Notes under the pieces: model-generated
What the model saw: the letters and a program-made list of their open reading frames with translations, nothing else
The model's database searches: none
What the model was told of the DNA's origin: nothing
In this document: positions 57,427 through 64,000 of the stretch, piece by piece
Numbering within the stretch: the stretch's first letter is position 1
How the letters are laid out: each line of letters begins with the position of its first letter
Origin: VXRN01 sp963664365
Lineage (GTDB): Bacteria; Chloroflexota; Dehalococcoidia; Lucifugimonadales; UBA1123
NCBI GenBank assembly: GCA_963664365.1
Contig: OY761144.1
Location: 434,001-498,000, forward strand
DNA length: 64,000 nucleotides
Reading direction: 5' to 3'
Translations under genes and position numbers: made by a program

Positions 57427-57819
57427 CTACGCTCTGACCAGATGCTCTTGACCCTGGCCTGATCGGTGAGTTGGGAATACGAGTGGTCTAAAGAATGGGC
57501 CGCCAAGACCAGACGAGTCCTTGAACAGCTTGTTCCAAGAATCTCCAGAACCTCTGACTGTAAACTCACCCGGCACTTCATCAGCGTGGACGTCTATTCC
57601 CCATTCTTGGAAGAAACGTTCGCGTTCGCCGACTTCATCGAGAACATCAAGGTGCTCGGTCACGAGATCCACCAACTCCGATTGACAATCTTCGAGGGTA
57701 TCCGCAAATGTGCTGGCGCCGAGTTCAAGACACACGCCAACCCAGTAACTTCCTTCTCGCTCAAAGCTGAGAGTAAGCGTCACGTATCCTGAGAGCGTAG
57801 ATTCCAAGGCAGTCTCCAT
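57427..57819 (-). CDS. hicB: HicB-family antitoxin
   Basis: A 130-residue partner of HicA. SGYVTLTLSFEREGSYWVGV, CLELGASTFADTLEDCQSEL and VTEHLDVLDEVGERERFF give the partial RNase H fold typical of HicB. The C-terminus (SWNKLFKDSSGLGGPFFRPL) lacks an obvious ribbon-helix-helix, so operator binding is uncertain. Antitoxin-first order. Confidence 0.85.
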   Translation of the reverse strand: METALESTLSGYVTLTLSFEREGSYWVGVCLELGASTFADTLEDCQSELVDLVTEHLDVLDEVGERERFFQEWGIDVHADEVPGEFTVRGSGDSWNKLFKDSSGLGGPFFRPLVFPTHRSGQGQEHLVRA

Positions 57820-57888
57820 TCAATTTGTGACCTGTAATTGGCCTCTGGGACAACTGAAGTGTATCACATAACATACACCATCTACCGA

Positions 57889-57934
57889 AACACTCTACGC
57901 GATCACCTTGAAGTTGTACTGGGTGGTGTTCAGC
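57889..57934. repeat. Direct repeat: 3-prime end of the oxidase gene, copy 2 (in gene)
   Basis: Contains the last codons and stop of the gene at 57895-59070. Partner of 57110-57155. Confidence 0.85.
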
Positions 57935-59070
57935 GAGCCGTCGGTGAAGCGGCTCATTCTGAGGGGCGACATGTCTATGAAGCCGGACTCGCCATCCAGT
58001 ATCATCTCGGCCATGCAGATCCCGACCGCCGGGGCCAGCTTGAATCCGTGCCCGCTGAATCCGGTGCAGACGTACAGCCCTTCTATGCCGTCAACACGGT
58101 CGATCACCGGGTGCAGGTCCGGGGTGGTGGTGTAGAGTCCGGCGTAGCCGTGCGCGAGTTGGCCGTCTTCGATTCCGGGGAGCCGGTTCGTGAGCCGTCC
58201 CCAGATGTCCTGAACGAAGTCCGTGCTTGCCCTCTGGTTGTACGTGTCCGGATCCACCTCCTCCTCGCGGTTGCCGTTGCCGACCAGGGTTAGGTTGTCG
58301 GCCTCGGGCCTGAAGTAGATAAGGTTCGTCATGTCGCCGCCGCCGGGGTGATGCTCGATACCCGTCTCCGAGCGCCTGATCAGGATCACCTCGTGGCGCG
58401 TTGGCGTGAGCGGCAGGTCGATGTCGAGCTTGCGCAGAAAGCGTGACGACCATGGCCCCGTCGCTATCACCGCTGTATCGGTCTCGTACCTCTCGGACTC
58501 CGTCGTGACCGCCGTTACTCTGCCGCCTGAGACCTCTACGCCTGTCGCCGGCGACTCCAGGATGACCGTCGCGCCGAGGTCTCTTGCCCTCATCACATAA
58601 GCCAGCCCAGCGCCTGACGGGTCGCCGTGTCCAGACTGCTCCTCCCACGCGAACTGCTCATCCTCGCCGAGGTGGAACGCGGGGGCCAACTCCCGCGCTT
58701 CCGCCCAGTCCACGATCCTGGTGTCTATCCCGACGCTCTGCTGCATCGCGATGTTGTGTCTGAATCCGTCCGCCTCGTGCGGGGGAGCGAAGACCATGTA
58801 CCCGGTACGGACGAACGCGGGGTCTCCGTCACCGCCGATCACGTCGCGCCAGTTGCGGAATACGTGCAGGCTTTCCCAGGCGAGACGCGCGTTGACCTCG
58901 GTTGAGTAGTGCATTCTGATCGCGCCGGACGACCTGCCGGTCGAGCCTGCGCCGAGGGTGGAGCGTTCAAGCAGAGTGGGCGAATCCATTCCCCTGGATA
59001 CGAGGTTGTAGAGGATGCTGGCGCCCATGACGCCGCCCCCGATGACGACGGCGTTGGTGGTGATACTCAT
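57895..59070 (-). CDS. DAO-family FAD-dependent amine/amino-acid oxidase
   Basis: A 391-residue flavoprotein. FAD site NAVVIGGGVMGASILYNLVS, then LGAGSTGRSSGAIRMHYSTE, a middle substrate domain, and the closing FAD motif YVCTGFSGHGFKLAPAVGIC. It resembles sarcosine oxidase beta/glycine-oxidase-like enzymes that oxidise N-methyl or free amino acids. Its substrate is unknown. Divergent from leuB. Its last 40 bases are duplicated beyond a HicBA module. Confidence 0.87.
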   Translation of the reverse strand: MSITTNAVVIGGGVMGASILYNLVSRGMDSPTLLERSTLGAGSTGRSSGAIRMHYSTEVNARLAWESLHVFRNWRDVIGGDGDPAFVRTGYMVFAPPHEADGFRHNIAMQQSVGIDTRIVDWAEARELAPAFHLGEDEQFAWEEQSGHGDPSGAGLAYVMRARDLGATVILESPATGVEVSGGRVTAVTTESERYETDTAVIATGPWSSRFLRKLDIDLPLTPTRHEVILIRRSETGIEHHPGGGDMTNLIYFRPEADNLTLVGNGNREEEVDPDTYNQRASTDFVQDIWGRLTNRLPGIEDGQLAHGYAGLYTTTPDLHPVIDRVDGIEGLYVCTGFSGHGFKLAPAVGICMAEMILDGESGFIDMSPLRMSRFTDGSLNTTQYNFKVIA

Positions 59071-59098
59071 GCGTTTCTGCCCCCTGCCCTTATTTAGA

Positions 59099-59118
59099 TA
59101 TAATACACCCGATATACT
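59099..59118 (+). promoter_or_regulatory. Possible -10 boxes for leuB
   Basis: TATAAT (59099-59104) and TATACT (59113-59118) in the 74-base gap between divergent genes; no clear -35 for either. Confidence 0.35.
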
Positions 59119-59144
59119 ACCGACACAATTGAGGAGTGTTCCAG

Positions 59145-60233
59145 ATGGAGTTCAAGATAGCGGCGCTTCCGGGCGACGGCATCGGGCCGGAGGTGGTAGC
59201 CGAGGCGGTGAAGATACTGGAAGCGGTCGGCCGAAGGTTCGGCCACTCTTTCGATCTGTCCCAGGGCAGGGTTGGCGGAAACGCCATAGACGACTTCGGC
59301 ACGCCCCTTCCCGACGAGACGCTGGAGTTGTGCGAGTCGTCGGACGCGATCCTGTTCGGCGCGGTCGGCGGCCCGAAGTGGGACAGCCCGGATGCCACCA
59401 CACGCCCGGAGGACGGGATTCTGGCGATTCGCAAGAACTTGGGGCTGTACGCCAACATCCGCCCCGTTAAGGTGTATCCGGCGCTGATCAACTCAAGTCC
59501 GATCAAGCCCGCGCTGCTGGAGGGGGTGGATATGGTTGTGCTGCGGGAGTTGACGGGCGGCCTGTACTTCGCGCGACCAAAGCGGCGCTGGACCACCAAG
59601 ACCGGACGTCGCGGCGTCGATACGCTCAGGTACACGGAGCATGAGATCGAGCGGATAGTCCGCGTGGCATTCGAGTTGGCAAGGGGCAGAAGGGGACGCC
59701 TGACGAGCGTGGACAAGGCGAACGTTCTGGAATCGTCGCGGTTGTGGCGGCAGGTGACGGACGAGGTTCACGAGGACTACCCCGACGTGGAGCTCGAGCA
59801 CATCTTGGTCGATGCGGCGGCGATGGCCTTAATCAGGAATCCGGCCAGTTACGACGTGATAGTCGCCGAGAACATGTTCGGGGACATCCTGACCGACGAG
59901 GCTTCGGTTCTGTCCGGGTCGATGGGGATGCAGCCGTCGGCGTCTTTGGCCGGAATGCCCGGCGCCGACGAGGATGCCGTGAGCCTGTACGAGCCGATAC
60001 ACGGGTCGGCCCCGGACATCGCGGGCCAGGGCGTGGCGAACCCGATCGGCATGGCGCTCAGCGCGGCGATGATGCTGCGATACTCGTTCGGCCTCGACGA
60101 CGAGGCGCAGGCGGTGGAGGACGCGGTCGAAGGCGTGCTGTCGGAGGGGTACAGGACGCCGGACATCGCGGGTGACGGCGGAGAGGTCGTCGGAACGGAG
60201 CGGATGGGGTCGGTGATCGCGGGGAGGGTGTAG
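59145..60233 (+). CDS. leuB: 3-isopropylmalate dehydrogenase
   Basis: A 362-residue decarboxylating dehydrogenase in leucine synthesis. Seen: IAALPGDGIGPEVVAEAVKI, GAVGGPKWD, LRELTGGLYFARPKRR (substrate loop RELTGG), DKANVLESSRLWR (catalytic Lys-Asn), NMFGDILTDEASVLSGSMGM and EPIHGSAPDIAGQGVANPIG (NAD selectivity region). ATG 59145 with GAGGAG ahead; GTG 59136 is inside the ribosome site. leuA/C/D are not adjacent. Confidence 0.95.
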   Translation: MEFKIAALPGDGIGPEVVAEAVKILEAVGRRFGHSFDLSQGRVGGNAIDDFGTPLPDETLELCESSDAILFGAVGGPKWDSPDATTRPEDGILAIRKNLGLYANIRPVKVYPALINSSPIKPALLEGVDMVVLRELTGGLYFARPKRRWTTKTGRRGVDTLRYTEHEIERIVRVAFELARGRRGRLTSVDKANVLESSRLWRQVTDEVHEDYPDVELEHILVDAAAMALIRNPASYDVIVAENMFGDILTDEASVLSGSMGMQPSASLAGMPGADEDAVSLYEPIHGSAPDIAGQGVANPIGMALSAAMMLRYSFGLDDEAQAVEDAVEGVLSEGYRTPDIAGDGGEVVGTERMGSVIAGRV

Positions 60234-60312
60234 CGTTTCAAGACGACTACCGACGGACTCCACGCATTGTCTATACTACTCGGCAATACCCAGCGGACTT
60301 GGGAGGGATCGA

Positions 60313-62985
60313 ATGGCTGACGGCCCGGCACGGAACGGGATGCCCAGGGCGTATGAACCCGGCGCGGTGGAGCGTCGCATCTACGAAGGATGGGTGGACA
60401 AGGGCTACTTCACGCCTGAGATCGACCGGTCCAAGACGCCGTTCACGGTAATCATGCCTCCGCCCAACGTGACGGGCGAGCTTCACATGGGGCACGCGCT
60501 GACCATCGCAGTCGAAGACCTGATGGTGCGCTGGCATCGTATGCTGGGGGAGCCGACGCTCTATCTCCCGGGCACCGACCACGCTGGCATCGCGACGCAG
60601 GTTGTTGTCGAGCGGCAGATCGCGGCGGACGGGATGACGCGGCACGACCTGGGACGAGAGCGCTTCATCGAACGGATCTGGTCGTGGGTCGACGAGTACG
60701 GCGACCGCATTCACCGCCAGATCGAGCGGTTGGGCGCATCCTGCGACTGGAGCAGGCGCAGGTTCACTCTCGACCCCGGCCCCGCCAGCGCGGTCAGGAC
60801 CACTTTCGTAAACCTGTACCGCAAGGGCTTGATCTACAAGGGGAGCCGAATTACCAACTGGTGTCCGCGCTGCCGGACCGCGCTGTCCGATCTGGAGGTC
60901 AGGCATAGGGAGCAAAAGAGCGGTCTCTATCACATCCGGTATCCGCTCGAAGATGGCTCGGGTCACCTGGTCATTGCCACAACGAGACCTGAGACCATGC
61001 TTGTAGATACCGCGGTCGCGGTCAATCCCGACGACGAGCGTTACTCCAACCTCATCGGAAAGAGCGCGACGCTGCCGATCGTGGGCCGCTCGCTCCCGAT
61101 AGTCGGGGATGAGGCTGTCGAGCTTGGCTTCGGCACGGGGGCGCTCAAGGTGACGCCGGGGCACGATCCGACGGACTTTGAGATCGGACAGCGGCACGGA
61201 CTCGAAACGCTGAACGTACTGAACCTGGACGGCACTCTCAACGAGAACGCCGGTCGCTATCAGGGGCAGACGGTCTCGGAGGCTAGGGAGAATGTGGTCG
61301 CGCAGCTCGATGAGGAGGGCTTGCTCGACAAAGTAGAAGACTTCAGCCACGCGGTGGGGCGCTGCGAGCGGTGCGACGAGGTGGTCGAACCGATTGTGAG
61401 CGACCAGTGGTACATCAAGATGAAGCCGCTGGCCGAGCCCGCCGTCGATGCGGTCGTGGACGGCAGAATTGCTATAGTCCCGGAGCGGTTCACGAAGGTC
61501 TATCTGAACTGGATGGAGAACATCCGCGACTGGCCGATTAGCCGGCAGCTATGGTGGGGCCACCGCATCCCTGTCTGGTATTGCGAGTGCGGCGCGCAGA
61601 TCGTGGACATGGAAGACCCAACCGAGTGTCCCAAGTGCGGAAACGCCGACATCGAGCGCGACCCCGACGTTCTCGATACCTGGTTCAGTTCCGGCCTCTG
61701 GACGCACTCCACTCTCGGCTGGCCGGAGCAGACGGAAGACCTCGACTACTTCCACCCGACTTCGGTCATGGAGACCGGGCACGACATCCTCTTCTTCTGG
61801 GTTGCGCGGATGATCTTCTTCAGCCTGGAGAACATGGGCGAGATCCCGTTCCACACGGTGTACCTGCACGGTCTCGTTCGTGATCCAGAGGGCGTGAAGA
61901 TGAGCAAGACGCGCGGCAACGTGGTCGAGCCACTTGAGCTGGTCGATATGTACGGCGCCGACGCTGTCAGATTCGCGCTGACAACAGGAACCTCGGCCGG
62001 CAACGATATGCGGCTGAACGAGCAGAAGCTAGAGGCGAGCCGGAACTTCGCCAACAAGCTGTGGAACGCCGCCCGGTTCGTCGTCAGCAACCTTCAAGAT
62101 GCGTCCGGCCTGGATGGCTGGGATGACCTGGGGGTGTTGTCCCATCGCGAGGACCGCTGGATCGTCAGCAGGCTAAACCGGGTTGCGGCACAGGTCGATA
62201 AGCACATGCGGGGCTACCAGTTCGGAGAGGCCCAGCGGGAGGTCCACGACTTCCTCTGGAACGAGTACTGCGACTGGTACATAGAGATGTCCAAGATACG
62301 GCTGCGGTCGGAATCGGAGCCTTCTCCGCTTCCGGTACTTGCGCACGTGCTTGAGAAGACGCTGCGCCTGCTTCACCCGTTCCTGCCGTTCGTGACAGAG
62401 GAGGTATGGACGAGGCTCTTAGAAGCGCTCCCTGACTCGCCGGACCAACCGGACGCGCTGATAGTCGCGCCGTACCCATTGGCGGATGAGTCGCGGTTCG
62501 ACGACCGCGCCGAAGCCGAGGTTGGGTCGGTGATCGAGCTCGTCAGAAGCGTTAGAAACCTGAGGGCCGAGTTCAGAGTTCAGAACAACGACAGGCTTTC
62601 CGCCGGTTTCGCCGTCTCTGACGGGGCAACGGTCGTGTTCGAGGAGTCGCTTCCGTTCATACAGTCGGAGGCTAGGATCGATCTCTCGCTGTCCGGGCCA
62701 TTGACCGGGGCAGCGAAGTCGTCGGAGGCGGTGCAGGCGCTGAGGGCCGGAACGCTGACGCTCGACCTGGGGGAGACCGTCGATCTGGACAACGAGTTGG
62801 AGCGGCTCAGGTCCGAATTGGCAGACCTTCAGAAGTACTCACAGCGTCTGAACAGGAACCTGGCAAACGATAATTTCGTCAGCCGAGCGCCGGAAGAGGT
62901 CGTAGAGCGTGAGCGCGAGCGGCTCTCCGGCACTCGGGACCGGATTGCGCTGCTGACCGACCTGCTGGATCGTCTGGGGGGGTAG
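60313..62985 (+). CDS. valS: Valyl-tRNA synthetase
   Basis: An 890-residue class Ia synthetase. HIGH site PPNVTGELHMGHALTIAVED, tRNA-editing CP1 domain (ATTRPETMLVDTAVAVNPDD), WCPRCRTALSD, KMSKS variant GVKMSKTRGNVVEP, anticodon domain, and the C-terminal coiled-coil arm (ELERLRSELADLQKYSQRLN). GGGAGGG precedes ATG 60313. No T-box is seen, unlike leuS. Confidence 0.96.
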   Translation: MADGPARNGMPRAYEPGAVERRIYEGWVDKGYFTPEIDRSKTPFTVIMPPPNVTGELHMGHALTIAVEDLMVRWHRMLGEPTLYLPGTDHAGIATQVVVERQIAADGMTRHDLGRERFIERIWSWVDEYGDRIHRQIERLGASCDWSRRRFTLDPGPASAVRTTFVNLYRKGLIYKGSRITNWCPRCRTALSDLEVRHREQKSGLYHIRYPLEDGSGHLVIATTRPETMLVDTAVAVNPDDERYSNLIGKSATLPIVGRSLPIVGDEAVELGFGTGALKVTPGHDPTDFEIGQRHGLETLNVLNLDGTLNENAGRYQGQTVSEARENVVAQLDEEGLLDKVEDFSHAVGRCERCDEVVEPIVSDQWYIKMKPLAEPAVDAVVDGRIAIVPERFTKVYLNWMENIRDWPISRQLWWGHRIPVWYCECGAQIVDMEDPTECPKCGNADIERDPDVLDTWFSSGLWTHSTLGWPEQTEDLDYFHPTSVMETGHDILFFWVARMIFFSLENMGEIPFHTVYLHGLVRDPEGVKMSKTRGNVVEPLELVDMYGADAVRFALTTGTSAGNDMRLNEQKLEASRNFANKLWNAARFVVSNLQDASGLDGWDDLGVLSHREDRWIVSRLNRVAAQVDKHMRGYQFGEAQREVHDFLWNEYCDWYIEMSKIRLRSESEPSPLPVLAHVLEKTLRLLHPFLPFVTEEVWTRLLEALPDSPDQPDALIVAPYPLADESRFDDRAEAEVGSVIELVRSVRNLRAEFRVQNNDRLSAGFAVSDGATVVFEESLPFIQSEARIDLSLSGPLTGAAKSSEAVQALRAGTLTLDLGETVDLDNELERLRSELADLQKYSQRLNRNLANDNFVSRAPEEVVERERERLSGTRDRIALLTDLLDRLGG

Positions 62986-63097
62986 AGGTATCCCTGGAAC
63001 GTTCCTGAGGTCTCTCATACCGCCGGTCGATAGAGACGGTCGCGTCATCATACTTGCCTCCGCCCGTTTCGGCTGACAAGGGTAGGTATCGAACCTT

Positions 63098-63137
63098 TTC
63101 ACCCTCACCCCAGCCCTCTCCCTCAAGGGAGAGGGGA
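63098..63137. repeat. CCCTCTCCC repeat after valS
   Basis: TCACCCTCACCCCAGCCCTC plus palindromic continuation, eight bases from the end of the permease gene; between convergent genes. Confidence 0.8.
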
Positions 63138-63145
63138 TTTCTCAT

Positions 63146-64000
63146 CTACGATTCGCCGCCCCTGAGCCTGGGGTCGAGGAGGTCCCGCATGGCGTCGCCG
63201 AACATGTTTAGACAGTAAATGACAATCGTCAGGCAAAGACCGGGCCAGAGAGCCAGGTGTGGCGCCTGCTCCATGTATTTACGCCCTTCCCGGCTGAGCA
63301 GAGCTCCCCACTCAGGAATCTCGATTGGCAGGCCGAATCCGAGGAAGCTAAGAGAAGCAATACTCAGGATTACGCCTCCGATGTTGATGCTAAATATGAT
63401 GATTACGACAGGCATAATATTGGGCAGGACATGCCGCATCAGTGTTGCGGCGCCGGGGCTGCCAATTGCCCGCGCCGCCAGAAAGTAATCATTCTCTTTA
63501 ATGCCGATAACGGCGCCTCGGAGCACTCTCGAGCCGCCGATGCCCCCTGCTATCCCCAGGACCAGTATCATCTGTGGTATACCCCGCCCCACTATGGACA
63601 TTATGGTCAGCAACAGGAGCAGTCCCGGGAAAGCGATCCAGGCATCGACAAATCTCTGCACAGCCAGGTCCAATTTACCACCAAGGAATCCTGAAGTGCC
63701 GCCTATCAGGAGAGCGACGACAACATTGAGAGCGGTCGCGGCCAGACCGACCAGTAACGAAATGCGAGCCCCGAAGATAATGCGGCTCAAGAAGTCTCGC
63801 CCCAGCTGGTCGGTACCCAGCAGATACCGGGCTGACGAGCCCTGCAGCATGTCGTACAGGTGCATTTCATCATATGGATAAGGAGCCAGAACATCGGCAA
63901 AGATAGCCACCAGAATCAATATCAATACGATAATCCCGCCCACAGTACCCAGCGGCTTCTCCCTGACCAGCCTGATAAAGAAATCAGCCAGCCTGGAACG
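63146..64000 (-). CDS. Dipeptide-type ABC permease (DppC-like), cut by window edge
   Basis: At least 285 residues, frame open to the last base. It repeats the protein at 37334-38236 nearly word for word: LADFFIRLVREKPLGTVGGI, ADVLAPYPYDEMHL, LLGTDQLGRDFLSRIIFGAR, EAA loop AARAIGSPGAATLMRHVLPN, and the identical end GDAMRDLLDPRLRGGES. The GTG at 63943 is internal. A second transporter operon presumably continues to the right. Confidence 0.92.
   Translation of the reverse strand, partial: RSRLADFFIRLVREKPLGTVGGIIVLILILVAIFADVLAPYPYDEMHLYDMLQGSSARYLLGTDQLGRDFLSRIIFGARISLLVGLAATALNVVVALLIGGTSGFLGGKLDLAVQRFVDAWIAFPGLLLLLTIMSIVGRGIPQMILVLGIAGGIGGSRVLRGAVIGIKENDYFLAARAIGSPGAATLMRHVLPNIMPVVIIIFSINIGGVILSIASLSFLGFGLPIEIPEWGALLSREGRKYMEQAPHLALWPGLCLTIVIYCLNMFGDAMRDLLDPRLRGGES

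Overview
This window looks like chromosome from an uncultured Chloroflexota bacterium, most likely of the SAR202/Dehalococcoidia type. The evidence is fairly high GC outside acquired patches, a dipeptide-type binding protein whose N-terminus is a run of V-P-G-E-T-V repeats, two actinobacterial/Chloroflexi-like T-box leaders, a threonine synthase/NIL/MoaD cluster, and a very heavy load of short palindromic intergenic repeats. The lineage is inferred from gene style only; there is no rRNA gene here.

Layout. 1-2.1 kb: toxin-antitoxin patch (HicB end, HhH-like protein, RelE/HigB-type toxin and its antidote) and a MoaD-like protein. 2.1-6.7 kb: aspartyl protease, DapA-like lyase, TerB-like protein, membrane protein, enolase-superfamily dehydratase. 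6.9-8.8 kb: first copy of a terminase-derived cassette. 8.8-12.9 kb: zinc alcohol dehydrogenase, NmrA-like protein, a possible small RNA and an unrecognised two-gene operon. 13-17.9 kb: thrC-NIL-moaD and the proton-translocating transhydrogenase pntA-pntA2-pntB. 18-19.5 kb: IS110 element. 19.6-24.2 kb: trpS-trpE-trpG-trpD behind a tryptophan T-box. 24.2-26.3 kb: lone HicB, a truncated gene and the second terminase-derived cassette. 27-31.3 kb: NHL protein, flavin-dependent halogenase-like protein, duplicated-domain lipoprotein, tRNA-Ile. 31.5-37.2 kb: housekeeping (RNase Y, PHP phosphoesterase, PlsY, zinc-ribbon membrane protein, AspRS). 37.3-41.7 kb: peptide-type ABC importer. 42.1-48 kb: NuoE/NuoF/NuoG-like proteins plus a ferredoxin reductase. 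48.1-51.4 kb: MutS and a PD-(D/E)XK-like protein. 51.9-52.9 kb: third terminase-type gene. 53.2-56 kb: leucine T-box and LeuRS. 56-57.8 kb: remnant EcoRV-like restriction-modification locus and HicBA. 57.9-63 kb: DAO-family oxidase, LeuB, ValRS. 63.1-64 kb: second dipeptide permease, cut by the window edge.

How it fits together. Amino-acid supply and charging dominate the core: trp genes and TrpRS sense uncharged tRNA-Trp, LeuRS senses uncharged tRNA-Leu, and LeuB, ThrC, AspRS and ValRS lie nearby. Redox genes are plentiful (PntAB, NuoEFG-like set, halogenase, oxidases).

The accessory layer is the more unusual part. A two-gene unit made of a TerS-like double-repeat protein and an internally deleted large terminase occurs twice, with a third orphan copy; the same intergenic repeats run in frame through these genes. 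Several nested families of mini-elements (a 108-bp element with an AAT target duplication, a roughly 138-bp inverted-repeat element, a 122-bp element, and a hairpin module inserted into other repeats) fill nearly every intergenic gap. An EcoRV-type methyltransferase survives next to a truncated EcoRV-like nuclease.
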